Position numbers and translations under genes: made by a program
Shown: positions 34,023-45,939 of the stretch, piece after piece
How positions within the stretch are numbered: the first letter of the stretch is position 1
Layout of the letters: each line of letters opens with the position of its first letter
The notes under the pieces: model-generated
What the model was told of the DNA's origin: nothing
Seen by the model: only the letters and a program-made list of their open reading frames with translations
Database searches by the model: none
NCBI RefSeq assembly: GCF_003614435.1
Contig: NZ_CP025546.1
Location: 3,348,001-3,412,000 of the forward strand
From: Mycobacterium paragordonae
Lineage (GTDB): Bacteria; Actinomycetota; Actinomycetes; Mycobacteriales; Mycobacteriaceae
DNA length: 64,000 bases
Direction of reading: 5' to 3'

Positions 34023-35552
34023 GTGGCTGAACATAGCCGCGGACAGCGGGGGTCGGGCTACGGCCTCGGGTTGTCGACGCGCACCCAGGTGACGGGTTAT
34101 CAGTTCCTGGCCCGCCGTACCGCGATGGCGTTGACCCGCTGGCGGGTGCGCATGGAGATCGAGCCGGGCCGCCGCCAGACCTTGGCGGTCGTCGCATCGG
34201 TGTCCGCTGCCCTGGTGATCTGCCTCGGCGCGCTGCTCTATTCCTTCCTGAGCCCCGCCGGCCAGATCAACGAGTCGCCGATCATCGCCGACCGCGATTC
34301 GGGCGCGCTGTACGTCAAGGTCGGGGACCGCCTCTACCCGGCGCTGAATCTGGCGTCGGCGCGCCTGATCACCGGGCGGGCCGACAACCCGCACCTGGTC
34401 AAGGGAAGCCAGATCGCCAACATGCCGCACGGACCACTGGTCGGCATCCCGGGGGCACCCACGGAATTCGCGCCGAAGAGTCCCAGCACGTCGTCGTGGC
34501 TGGTCTGCGACACGGTGGGCGGCACCTCGGGCCCCTCCGGCATGCCGTCGCCGGCGGGCGTCACCGTGACGGTCATTGACGGCACCCCGGACATGAGCGG
34601 CCACCGCCGCGTGCTCAACGGGTCGGACGCCGTGGTGCTGAGCTACGGCGGGAACACCTGGGTCATCCGCGAGGGCCGCCGGTCGAAGATCGACGCCACC
34701 GACCGCTCGGTGCTGTTGCCGCTCGGCCTGACCCCCGAGCAGGTCAGTCAGGCGCGCCCGATGAGTCACGCGCTGTACGACGCGCTGCCGGTCGGTCCCG
34801 AACTGCTGGTCCCCGAGGTCCCGAAGGCGGGTGCCCCGGCGACCTTCCAGGGCGCGCCGGGCCCGGTCGGCACGATCCTCGTCACCCCGCAGATCAGCGG
34901 GCCGCAACAGTATTCGCTGGTGCTGGAAGACGGCGTCCAGACGCTGCCGCCACTGGTGGCTCAGATCCTGCAGAACGCGGGACGCCCGGGCAACACCAAA
35001 CCGGTGACGGTGGAACCGTCCGCGCTGGCCAAGATGCCGGTGGTGAATCGGCTGGACCTGTCGGCGTACCCGAACGACCCGCTGAACGTGCTGGACATCC
35101 GGGAGAACCCGTCCACGTGCTGGTGGTGGGAGCGAACCAATGGAGAGAACCGGGCCCGCGTCCAGGTGGTCTCCGGACCGACCATCCCGATCAAGAACAG
35201 CGAAATGAAGAATGTGGTCAGCCTGGTGAAGTCCGATCTGTCCGGTCGTGAGGCCGACCAGGTCTACTTCGGCCCCAACTACTCGAATTTCGTGGCAGTC
35301 ACGGGCAACAACCCGGGCGCCCAGACGGCGGAGTCGCTGTGGTGGCTCACCAACGCCGGCGCGCGGTTCGGGGTGGATGACTCCAAGGAAGCCCGCGACG
35401 CGCTCGGTCTGACGCTGCAGCCCAGCATGGCGCCGTGGGTGGCGCTGCGGTTGCTGCCTCAGGGCCCGACCTTGTCGCGAGCTGACGCCCTGGTGGAGCA
35501 CGACACCCTACCGATGGATATGACCCCTGCAGAGTTGGTGGTACCGAAGTGA
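34023..35552 (+). CDS. eccB5: ESX-5 core component EccB5
   Basis: 509 aa (M. tuberculosis EccB5 506). A short cytoplasmic N-terminus (GYGLGLSTRTQVTGYQFLARR) precedes one membrane helix around residues 58-80 (LAVVASVSAALVICLGALLY). The rest is periplasmic, with the R1-R4 repeats and a central core held by the cysteine pair SSWLVCDTV and NPSTCWWWE. EccB is one of four membrane proteins (B, C, D, E) of the type VII secretion pore. GTG start, coupled to eccC5 by a 4-bp overlap. Confidence 0.97.
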   Translation: MAEHSRGQRGSGYGLGLSTRTQVTGYQFLARRTAMALTRWRVRMEIEPGRRQTLAVVASVSAALVICLGALLYSFLSPAGQINESPIIADRDSGALYVKVGDRLYPALNLASARLITGRADNPHLVKGSQIANMPHGPLVGIPGAPTEFAPKSPSTSSWLVCDTVGGTSGPSGMPSPAGVTVTVIDGTPDMSGHRRVLNGSDAVVLSYGGNTWVIREGRRSKIDATDRSVLLPLGLTPEQVSQARPMSHALYDALPVGPELLVPEVPKAGAPATFQGAPGPVGTILVTPQISGPQQYSLVLEDGVQTLPPLVAQILQNAGRPGNTKPVTVEPSALAKMPVVNRLDLSAYPNDPLNVLDIRENPSTCWWWERTNGENRARVQVVSGPTIPIKNSEMKNVVSLVKSDLSGREADQVYFGPNYSNFVAVTGNNPGAQTAESLWWLTNAGARFGVDDSKEARDALGLTLQPSMAPWVALRLLPQGPTLSRADALVEHDTLPMDMTPAELVVPK

Positions 35553-38500
35553 AACGTGGATTCGCACGGCCTACACCGGAGCGGCCGCCGGTAATCAAGC
35601 CGGAGAACATCGTCCTGCCGACTCCGCTGAGCATTCCGCCGCCGGAGGGCAAACCGTGGTGGCTGATCGTGGTCGGCGTCGTGGTGATCGGGCTGCTGGG
35701 CGGCATGGTGGCCATGACGTTCGCCAGCGGATCGCACGTGTTCGGCGGTGTCGGCTCGATCTTCCCGATCTTCATGGTCGGCGGCATGATGCTGATGATG
35801 TTCCGCGGCGTCGGCGGTGGTCAGCAGCAGATGAGCCGTCCGAAGCTGGACGCCATGCGCGCCCAGTTCATGCTGATGCTGGACATGCTGCGGGAGACCG
35901 CGCAGGAGTCGGCCGACAGCATGGACGCCAACTACCGGTGGTTCCACCCGGCGCCCAACACCCTGGCGGCCGCGGTCGGTTCCCAGCGGATGTGGGAGCG
36001 CAAGCCCGACGGCAAAGACCTCAACTTCGGGGTCGTCCGCGTCGGCGTCGGCATGACGCGCCCCGAGGTGACCTGGGGTGAGCCGCAGAACATGCCCACC
36101 GACATCGAGCTGGAGCCGGTGACCGGTAAGGCGTTGCAGGAGTTCGGCCGTTACCAGAGCGTCGTCTACAACCTGCCCAAGATGATCTCCGTGCTGGTGG
36201 AGCCCTGGTATGCGCTGGTCGGCGATCGCCCGCAGGTTCTCGGACTGATGCGGTCCATCGTCTGTCAGCTGGCCTTCTCGCACGGTCCCGACCACATCAG
36301 GATGATCGTCGTCAGTTCCGACCTCGACGAGTGGGACTGGGTGAAATGGTTGCCGCACTTCGGTGACTCACGGCGCACCGACGCCGCGGGCAGCGCCCGC
36401 ATGGTGTACAGCTCCGTGCGCGAGTTCGCCGCCGAGCAGGCCGAACTGTTCGCCGGCCGCGGGTCGTTCACACCCCGGCACGCGAGTTCGTCGGCGCAGA
36501 CGCCCACCCCGCACCACGTGATCATCGCCGACGTCGACGACCCGCAGTGGGAGTACGTGATCAGTGCCGAGGGCGTCGACGGTGTCACGTTCTTCGACCT
36601 GACCGGCTCCGAGATGTGGACCGAGGTCCCCGAACGCAAGCTGGCGTTCGACAAGATCGGTGTGATCGAGGCGTTGCCCCGCGACCGCGACACCTGGATG
36701 GTGATCGACGACAAGGCGTGGTTCTTCGCGCTGACCGACCAGATGACCACCGCCGAGGCCGAAGAGTTCGCGCAGAAGCTGGCGCAGTGGCGCCTGGCCG
36801 AAGCGTACGAGGAGATCGGCCAACGTGTCGCCCACATCGGCGCCCGGGACATCCTGTCGTACTACGGGATCAGCGACCCGTCCGCGATCGACTTCGAGGA
36901 CCTGTGGGGCAGCCGCACCGACACCATGGGACGCTCCCGGTTGCGTGTCCCGTTCGGTAACCGCTCCGACAACGGAGAGTTGCTGTTCCTCGACATGAAG
37001 TCGCTGGACGAGGGCGGGGACGGCCCGCACGGCGTCATGTCGGGCACCACCGGTTCCGGTAAGTCGACGCTGGTGCGAACCGTGATCGAGTCGCTGATGC
37101 TCGGTCACCCGCCCGAAGAGCTGCAGTTCGTGCTGGCGGACCTCAAGGGTGGGTCGGCGGTGAAGCCGTTCGCCGGCGTGCCCCACGTCTCGCGCATCAT
37201 CACCGACCTCGAAGAAGACCAGGCGCTGATGGAGCGCTTCCTGGACGCGCTCTGGGGCGAGATCGCACGCCGCAAGGCGATCTGTGACAGCGCCGGCGTC
37301 GACGACGCCAAAGAGTACAACTCGGTGCGGACCAGGATGCGGGCCCGCGGCCAGGACATGGCCCCGCTGCCCATGCTCGTGGTGGTCATCGACGAGTTCT
37401 ACGAGTGGTTCCGGATCATGCCGACTGCGGTCGACGTGCTCGACTCCATCGGTCGCCAGGGTCGTGCCTACTGGATCCACCTGATGATGGCCTCGCAGAC
37501 CATCGAGAGCCGCGCCGAAAAGCTGATGGAGAACATGGGTTACCGCCTGGTGCTCAAGGCGCGGACGGCCGGTGCGGCGCAGGCGGCCGGTGTGCCCAAT
37601 GCGGTGAACCTGCCGGCCCAGGCCGGTCTGGGCTACTTCCGCAAGAGCCTCGAGGACATCATCCGGTTCCAGGCCGAGTTCCTCTGGAGGGACTACCTGC
37701 GTATTTCCTCCGTCGACGGTGAGGAAGCGCCGGTGTTGGTGAACACCATCGACTACGTGCGACCGCAACTGTTCACCAACTCCTTCACGCCGATGGAAGT
37801 GAGCGTGGGCGGCCCCAGCGTCGACGTGATCGCGAACTACGCCAACGGCGAGGTCGTCGACGCCGGCGAAGAGGTCGAGGAGGAAGAGGAAGCGATCCGG
37901 ACACCGAAGGTCGGTACCGTGATCATCGACCAGCTCCGCAAGATCAATTTCGAGCCGTACCGGTTGTGGCAGCCACCGCTGACCGAGCCGGTCGCCATCG
38001 ACGAGCTGGTCAACCGTCTGCTCGGCCATCCCTGGAACAAGGACTACGGCACGGCGCGCAACCTCGTGTTCCCGATCGGGATCATCGACCGTCCGTTCAA
38101 GCACGACCAGCCGCCGTGGACGGTGGACTGCTCGGGTCCAGGTGCCAACGTGTTGATCCTGGGCGCGGGTGGGTCCGGCAAGACCACCGCTCTGCAGACG
38201 TTGATCTGCTCCGCGGCCCTGACCCACACGCCCGAGCAGGTTCAGTTCTACTGCCTGGCCTACAGCAGCACCGCCCTGACCACGGTCGCGCAGTTGCCGC
38301 ACGTCGGCGAGGTGGCCGGCCCCACCGATCCTTACGGTGTGCGCCGTACGGTGGCCGAACTGCTGGCGCTGGTGCGCGAGCGTAAGCGCAGCTTCCTCGA
38401 ATACGGCATCGCGTCGATGGAGATGTTCCGCCGGCGCAAGTTCGGTGGGGAAGCCGGCCCGGTGCCCAACGACGGGTTCGGCGACGTCTTCCTGGTGATC

Positions 38501-39712
38501 GACAACTACCGGGCGCTGGCCGAGGAGAACGAGGTCTTGATCGACCAGGTCAACCTGATCATCAACCAGGGTCCCTCGTTCGGTGTGCACGTCATCGTCA
38601 CCGCCGACCGCGAATCCGAGCTGCGCCCGCCGGTGCGGAGCGGATTCGGTTCCCGCGTCGAATTGCGTTTGGCCGCAGTCGAAGACGCCAAGCTGGTGCG
38701 TTCGCGTTTCGCCAAGGACGTTCCGGTCAAGCCCGGGCGCGGCATGGTGGCGGTCAACTACGTGCGGTTGGACAGCGACCCGCAGGCCGGCCTGCACACG
38801 CTGGTGGCCCGTCCGGCTCTGGCCAGCACGCCGAACAACGTCTTCGAGTGCGACAGCGTCGTCGCGGCCGTCAGCCGGCTCACCACCGCGGCGGCCCCGC
38901 CGGTGCGGCGCCTGCCGGCACGGTTCGGCGTGGAACAGGTGCGCGAACTGGCGGCACGCGACACCCGCCAGGGTGTCGGCGCCGGCGGAATCGCCTGGGC
39001 CATCTCCGAATTGGACCTGCAGCCGGTCTATCTCAACTTCGCCGAGAACTCGCACCTGATGGTGACCGGGCGCCGCGAGTGTGGTCGCACCACGACGCTG
39101 GCCACGATCATGTCCGAGATCTCGCGGCTGTATGCGCCCGGTTCCAGCAGTGCATCACCACCTCCACCCGGACGGCCGTCGGCGCAGGTGTGGTTGATCG
39201 ACCCGCGTCGTCAGCTGCTCACCGCACTGGGCTCCGATTACGTGGAGAAGTTCGCCTACAACCTCGATGGTGTGGTCGCGATGATGGGTGAGCTGGCGGC
39301 GGCCCTGGCGGGACGCGAGCCCCCGCCCGGCCTGTCCGCCGAGGAGCTGCTGTCGCGGTCGTGGTGGAGCGGTCCGGAGATCTTCCTGATCGTGGACGAC
39401 ATCCAGCAGCTTCCGCCGGGCTTCGATTCGCCGCTGCACAAGGTGGTCCCGTTCGTGAACCGGGCCGCCGACGTCGGGTTGCACGTGATCGTCACGCGCA
39501 CCTTCGGTGGTTGGTCGTCGGCCGGCAGCGACCCGATGCTGCGTGCCTTGCATCAAGCCAACGCACCGTTGTTGGTGATGGACGCCGACCCGGACGAGGG
39601 CTTCATCCGCGGCAAGATGAAGGGCGGTCCGCTGCCCCGTGGTCGAGGCCTGCTGATGGCCGAGGACACCGGCGTGTTCGTTCAGGTTGCGGCGACCGAG
39701 GTGCGCAAGTAG
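35549..39712 (+). CDS. eccC5: ESX-5 motor ATPase EccC5 (FtsK/SpoIIIE type)
   Basis: 1387 aa, one continuous gene (the homologue is annotated as two parts, Rv1783/Rv1784, in older M. tuberculosis annotation). Two membrane helices near residues 32-55 and 65-85, a linker/DUF domain, then three ATPase domains. Walker A of the first is GTTGSGKS (499-506), of the second GAGGSGKTT (872-880); the third has GRRECGRTT (1174-1182), lacking the lysine, as is normal for domain 3. Walker B-like LLVVVIDEFYEW, and FLIVDDIQQL in domain 3. It recognises the C-terminal signals of EsxN and PE/PPE substrates and drives export. GTG start overlapping the eccB5 stop. Confidence 0.97.
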   Translation: MKRGFARPTPERPPVIKPENIVLPTPLSIPPPEGKPWWLIVVGVVVIGLLGGMVAMTFASGSHVFGGVGSIFPIFMVGGMMLMMFRGVGGGQQQMSRPKLDAMRAQFMLMLDMLRETAQESADSMDANYRWFHPAPNTLAAAVGSQRMWERKPDGKDLNFGVVRVGVGMTRPEVTWGEPQNMPTDIELEPVTGKALQEFGRYQSVVYNLPKMISVLVEPWYALVGDRPQVLGLMRSIVCQLAFSHGPDHIRMIVVSSDLDEWDWVKWLPHFGDSRRTDAAGSARMVYSSVREFAAEQAELFAGRGSFTPRHASSSAQTPTPHHVIIADVDDPQWEYVISAEGVDGVTFFDLTGSEMWTEVPERKLAFDKIGVIEALPRDRDTWMVIDDKAWFFALTDQMTTAEAEEFAQKLAQWRLAEAYEEIGQRVAHIGARDILSYYGISDPSAIDFEDLWGSRTDTMGRSRLRVPFGNRSDNGELLFLDMKSLDEGGDGPHGVMSGTTGSGKSTLVRTVIESLMLGHPPEELQFVLADLKGGSAVKPFAGVPHVSRIITDLEEDQALMERFLDALWGEIARRKAICDSAGVDDAKEYNSVRTRMRARGQDMAPLPMLVVVIDEFYEWFRIMPTAVDVLDSIGRQGRAYWIHLMMASQTIESRAEKLMENMGYRLVLKARTAGAAQAAGVPNAVNLPAQAGLGYFRKSLEDIIRFQAEFLWRDYLRISSVDGEEAPVLVNTIDYVRPQLFTNSFTPMEVSVGGPSVDVIANYANGEVVDAGEEVEEEEEAIRTPKVGTVIIDQLRKINFEPYRLWQPPLTEPVAIDELVNRLLGHPWNKDYGTARNLVFPIGIIDRPFKHDQPPWTVDCSGPGANVLILGAGGSGKTTALQTLICSAALTHTPEQVQFYCLAYSSTALTTVAQLPHVGEVAGPTDPYGVRRTVAELLALVRERKRSFLEYGIASMEMFRRRKFGGEAGPVPNDGFGDVFLVIDNYRALAEENEVLIDQVNLIINQGPSFGVHVIVTADRESELRPPVRSGFGSRVELRLAAVEDAKLVRSRFAKDVPVKPGRGMVAVNYVRLDSDPQAGLHTLVARPALASTPNNVFECDSVVAAVSRLTTAAAPPVRRLPARFGVEQVRELAARDTRQGVGAGGIAWAISELDLQPVYLNFAENSHLMVTGRRECGRTTTLATIMSEISRLYAPGSSSASPPPPGRPSAQVWLIDPRRQLLTALGSDYVEKFAYNLDGVVAMMGELAAALAGREPPPGLSAEELLSRSWWSGPEIFLIVDDIQQLPPGFDSPLHKVVPFVNRAADVGLHVIVTRTFGGWSSAGSDPMLRALHQANAPLLVMDADPDEGFIRGKMKGGPLPRGRGLLMAEDTGVFVQVAATEVRK

Positions 39713-39748
39713 TCCCGGTCAGCACTTCGAGTCCTCAGTAGCCGCATC

Positions 39749-39809
39749 AACGCCGCCGCATCGGTGGCGAGTCCCGGTCCGCCGGGGTTCGCTCCGACGC
39801 GGCGGCGTT
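39749..39809 (+). terminator. Terminator-like inverted repeat after eccC5
   Basis: AACGCCGCCGC (39749-39759) pairs with GCGGCGGCGTT (39799-39809); the 39-nt interior can fold further (GGTCCGCCGGGG). The stem ends in GTTGTTCGTT. It lies 36 bp after the eccC5 stop and may separate the motor operon from the PPE genes. Confidence 0.5.
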
Positions 39810-40297
39810 GTTCGTTGCAGAGTTCGTACGGAGCTTCAGCGACATCTGGGTGAACATTGCGCTCGGCAACAGTGTCGCTAGGTTATTCCTCGCCCGATGA
39901 GCCGAGCGATTCGCCCAGCTCAGGCGTGTGTGCCGAATCGATTGTTTAACGCCGGCTGAACAACGGTTTGCCGGGAGTGAATAGTCGGTGTCATCGGTAT
40001 CTCGGACCGATTTCAGGTTCTAATGTGTTTTCTATGTGCCGGTACGAAAACGAACCGAACAATCGCTGACGATGCTAATATCTTCCACCTTTTCGCAGGT
40101 TGGAGGAGCGTTTCGTTTGGCGGAGGTGGATTTTCACCGGGCCGGCGCTGAATTGACGACCCGCAGCACTTCGCCGGGTCACCGCATGGGGGAGCAATTG
40201 CAGCAACGCAGCTGCATGGGCCGGATACGGCCCGAACAATGCCAATGCCAACACCGAGACCGCCACCGCGGTCCCGGCTGGCTGAGGAGGGGTGGTG
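39810..40297 (+). other. Intergenic region with PPE promoter and a decayed small ORF
   Basis: Nearly 500 bp. GTGAACATTGCG at 39850-39861 matches a motif upstream of eccB5. From 40010 to 40090 the DNA is AT-rich (TTCTAATGTGTTTTCTATG), a probable promoter. From 40187 to 40285 one frame reads as coding, with NAAAWAGYGPNNANAN and a TGA overlapping the PPE ribosome site, but the same frame is closed by TGA at 40154 and I find no intact start. A TTG behind GGAGGAG near 40118 starts a different frame. A frameshifted small ESX-type gene is possible. Confidence 0.35.
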
Positions 40298-41518
40298 TTG
40301 GACTTCGGAGCTTTACCGCCCGAAATCAACTCGGGACGGATCTATACCGGCCCAGGCTCGGGGCCGATGCTGGCCGCTGCGGCCGGCTGGGATGGACTCG
40401 CCGCCGAAATGGATACGGCCGCAACGGGATACAGCTCGGTGATCACCGAGCTGACCGGCTCACCGTGGGTGGGGCCGGCGTCCCAGTCGATGGTGGCCGC
40501 GGCCGCGCCATACGTGGCATGGATGACCGCCACCGCAGAGCACGCGGAGCAGGCCGCGATGCAGGCCCGGGCCGCGGCCGCCGCCTACGACGCCGCATTC
40601 GCCATGACGGTGCCGCCGCCGGTCATCGCGGCCAACCGGGCCTTACTGGCTGCGCTGATCGCCACTAACTTCTTCGGCCAGAACACGCCGGCCATTGCGG
40701 CGACGGAGGCGCATTACGCCGAGATGTGGGCTCAGGATGCGGTCGCGATGTACAGCTACGCCGCCTCCTCGGCCACGGCCCTGCAACTGAATCCGTTCAC
40801 GCCACCGCCGCTGACCACCAGCGCCGCCGCGGAGGCCGGGCAGGCGGCCGCTGTCGGCCAGGCGGCTGCGACTCCCGCCGGCAACGCCGCGGCATCCGTC
40901 GCACCGGCTGTTGCGTTGGCTCCCATGTTGACTGCGCTCGGGTCTTCGGTCTCCACCGCTGCCCCGGTCACCGGCATCGAGCAGATTCTGAGTGGGCTGG
41001 GATTCTCATTCACGCCGGGTTCCGTCGCGCTTCCGCCGTGGTTCCTGGGCCCGAACGGGCTGATCGCGACCGCGTTCGGAAACTCCACGAACATCTGGAA
41101 CTCGGTCACCAACTACCCGTACTTCGCACTGGGCTCGGTGAATTCACTCGTCGCATGGGGCGGCGGCATGCTTCCCGGCGCACCCGCGCCCAACCCGGCG
41201 CTGGGCGGTGCATTGCCGCCACCGGGTGCCATCGGCGCCTGGGGGACACCGGTGTCCGCGGGCTGGGGGCAGGCCAGCGCGATCGGCAAGCTCTCGGTGC
41301 CGCCGACCTGGGCCGCGAACACGGTCTCGCAGGTGACGCCGTTGCCACCGGGGTCCGCGGGTTTCGACGGCCTCGGTGCCACGGCGTCCAAAGCCACCAC
41401 CAACGGCATGCTCAGCGGACTGCCGGGCAGTGGGATGGGCCGTCGCGCCGCCGGCGGCTACACCAACAAATACGGGTTCAAATACAACGTGCTGACCCGA
41501 TCGCCGTCGGCCGGATAA
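40298..41518 (+). CDS. PPE family protein, PPE-SVP subfamily
   Basis: 406 aa from TTG 40298, the third of three consecutive candidate starts (GTG, GTG, TTG); only the TTG is 7 nt from AGGAGG at 40285-40290, and it gives the canonical [11 protein letters not shown]. The first 180 residues are the PPE helical domain (W-V-G turn, [27 protein letters not shown]) that pairs with PE proteins and is bound by EspG5. The C-terminal part carries GKLSVPPTW and ends in PSAG. It is a likely ESX-5 substrate at the outer membrane or surface. It is most like PPE25 by position. Confidence 0.92.
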   Translation: MDFGALPPEINSGRIYTGPGSGPMLAAAAGWDGLAAEMDTAATGYSSVITELTGSPWVGPASQSMVAAAAPYVAWMTATAEHAEQAAMQARAAAAAYDAAFAMTVPPPVIAANRALLAALIATNFFGQNTPAIAATEAHYAEMWAQDAVAMYSYAASSATALQLNPFTPPPLTTSAAAEAGQAAAVGQAAATPAGNAAASVAPAVALAPMLTALGSSVSTAAPVTGIEQILSGLGFSFTPGSVALPPWFLGPNGLIATAFGNSTNIWNSVTNYPYFALGSVNSLVAWGGGMLPGAPAPNPALGGALPPPGAIGAWGTPVSAGWGQASAIGKLSVPPTWAANTVSQVTPLPPGSAGFDGLGATASKATTNGMLSGLPGSGMGRRAAGGYTNKYGFKYNVLTRSPSAG

Positions 41519-41593
41519 CCCGAAGGAGTCCCAACAAACGTTCACCCGCACCGAAAAGTGTTGATTCGCAGCGTCATTCGAGGAGGAAATCAG

Positions 41594-41893
41594 ATGTCAT
41601 ACGTAACCACGCAACCGGAAGCACTGTCGTCGGCCGCGGCCAGCCTGCAAGGTATCGGCTCGTCCGTGAACGCCCAGAACGCGGCTGCCGCCGCCGCGAC
41701 CACCGGAGTGGTTCCGGCCGCCGCCGATGAGGTATCAGCGCTGACGGCAGCCCAATTCGCCGCACACGCCCAGATGTATCAGGCGGTCAGCGCCCAGGCC
41801 GCGGCCATCCACGAGATGTTCGTCAACACCCTGGGCACCAGCGCCGGATCGTATGCAGCCACCGAGGCCGCCAACGCGGCCGCGAGCAGATAG
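41594..41893 (+). CDS. PE family protein (PE18-like)
   Basis: 99 aa, a bare PE domain. SFVTTQPEAL-type start (here SYVTTQPEAL), two antiparallel helices, and the YxxxD/E-type export signal equivalent near the end (SYAATEAANAAA). It differs from the PE19-like protein at 49148 at about 14 of 99 positions, with residues 37-80 identical. AGGAGG lies seven bases before the start. It is followed after 9 bp by a PPE gene, the usual PE-PPE heterodimer pair. Confidence 0.96.
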   Translation: MSYVTTQPEALSSAAASLQGIGSSVNAQNAAAAAATTGVVPAAADEVSALTAAQFAAHAQMYQAVSAQAAAIHEMFVNTLGTSAGSYAATEAANAAASR

Positions 41894-41902
41894 GGACACG
41901 CA

Positions 41903-44549
<2,647 letters not shown>

Positions 44550-44551
<2 letters not shown>

Positions 44552-44607
44552 CGTCTGAACTTTCGATTAACAGACGTCGACGGGCAATGAATAGTTGGCA
44601 TTGCCCG
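44550..44607 (+). terminator. Two tandem hairpins after the ferredoxin gene
   Basis: GACGTCTG (44550-44557) with CAGACGTC (44571-44578), then CGGGCAATG (44581-44589) with CATTGCCCG (44599-44607): 8-bp and 9-bp perfect stems. The first overlaps the ferredoxin stop codon. They probably isolate the P450/ferredoxin unit from the PPE gene downstream. Confidence 0.65.
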
Positions 44608-44699
44608 AAGCAAAGCCACAACCCCGCCTTTAAATTCCAATCAGCCCAGATTCGTGAGGCTGCTCCGCGCGATAGCGACGCCATTCGTCAGGAGGGGTG

Positions 44700-45902
44700 T
44701 TGTTCGACTTCGGGGCGTTGCCGCCTGAGATCAATTCCGGCCGCATGTACAGCGGCCCGGGACCCGGTCCGCTGCTGGCCGCGGCTACGGCCTGGGATGG
44801 TATCTCCGGCGAATTATTCTTGGCTGCAACAGGTTACGAGTCGATCATCACCGAACTGACCAGCTCCCCATGGGTCGGGCCGGCGTCCCGGTCGATGCTC
44901 TCCGCGGTGACACCCTTTGTGAGTTGGCTCAGTGCTGCCGCGGGGCAGGCCGAGAGCGCGGCCGCCCAGGCCCGGGCGGCGGTGGCGGCGTACGAGACCG
45001 CGTTCACCCTCACGGTGCCGCCACCGGTGATCGCTGCCAATCGAGTCTTGTTGCTGGCGCTGATCGCAACCAACTTCTTCGGACAGAACACACCGGCGAT
45101 CGCGGCGACCGAAGCCGATTATCTCGAGATGTGGGCCCAGGACGCGGCCGCGATGTACGGGTACGCCGCGTCGTCCGCGCTGGCCACCGAGCTGCGCAGA
45201 TTCTCGACGCCCCCAAACACCACCAATCCGGTGGCGGCCGACGCTGCCGCGCAGAGCACGGCACCGACGATTCCGCAGTTGCTCTCCTCGGCCGCGCTCC
45301 CGCAGGCCGCGCACCAACTCGCAGTGGCCGAGGCGGCCGGCACCTCCGACGTACTGATCATCGCCGACACGCCGATTCGCGCCGTCCCCCTGCTCGGCTG
45401 GCTGCCGACGCCGGAAAACAACTGGGCGGGACTGTATCCGGGCATGTACACGGCGATCAGGCAAACGTTGCAGGCCTACTTCGGCGTCGGCATCGGCAAC
45501 TTCGGCTGGTCCATCGCTCAACAGCTGCAGCCGGGCCTCGGTACGACGGCAGGTTCGGGTGGCGCCTGGTATCCGACGCCGCAGTTTGCCGCCCTCGGCG
45601 CCGGCGGCTGGAATTACCACAGCGGAGCGGGCCTGTCGGCCAGCATCGCCTCGTCCACCAAGGTCGGCGGGCTCTCGGTTCCGGCGAGCTGGGCCGGTGC
45701 GCCCGCCGCCGAACACACCGCGCCGAACATGACGGGCGCCCACTTCGCGTCGTCAACGGGCGAGCCCGGCCACGTCAACGGCGTGAACGCCGCGCTGCGC
45801 GGATTCCCGTCCGGAGCACGCGGCGGCCAGCGCACGGGCAACCTGGGCGTCCGCTACGGACTGCGGTACACCGTTCTCACCCGACCACCGTCAGCCGGAT
45901 GA
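44700..45902 (+). CDS. PPE family protein, PPE-SVP subfamily (PPE25-like)
   Basis: 400 aa from TTG 44700 ([17 protein letters not shown]); GTG 44697 is only one base from AGGAGG, too close. PPE domain with [17 protein letters not shown] and [20 protein letters not shown]; then a divergent middle ([18 protein letters not shown]) and GGLSVPASW, ending RPPSAG. The first 170 residues closely match the PPE gene at 40298, while the rest differs, as is usual when PPE genes duplicate and diverge. There is no PE gene directly upstream. Confidence 0.92.
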   Translation: MFDFGALPPEINSGRMYSGPGPGPLLAAATAWDGISGELFLAATGYESIITELTSSPWVGPASRSMLSAVTPFVSWLSAAAGQAESAAAQARAAVAAYETAFTLTVPPPVIAANRVLLLALIATNFFGQNTPAIAATEADYLEMWAQDAAAMYGYAASSALATELRRFSTPPNTTNPVAADAAAQSTAPTIPQLLSSAALPQAAHQLAVAEAAGTSDVLIIADTPIRAVPLLGWLPTPENNWAGLYPGMYTAIRQTLQAYFGVGIGNFGWSIAQQLQPGLGTTAGSGGAWYPTPQFAALGAGGWNYHSGAGLSASIASSTKVGGLSVPASWAGAPAAEHTAPNMTGAHFASSTGEPGHVNGVNAALRGFPSGARGGQRTGNLGVRYGLRYTVLTRPPSAG

Positions 45903-45939
45903 ATCTTCCTGATTCGCAGAGTGATTGAGGAGTCGCAAC

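Noticed and set aside
36368..39055. 895-codon minus-strand frame inside eccC5
   Set aside because: It mirrors the strongly conserved EccC5 coding sequence; composition is typical of an antisense shadow.
40036..40668. 210-codon frame MPVRKRTEQSL overlapping the first PPE gene
   Set aside because: Most of it lies out of frame within the PPE gene; the residues (Arg/Gly/His-rich) are those of a shifted PPE frame.
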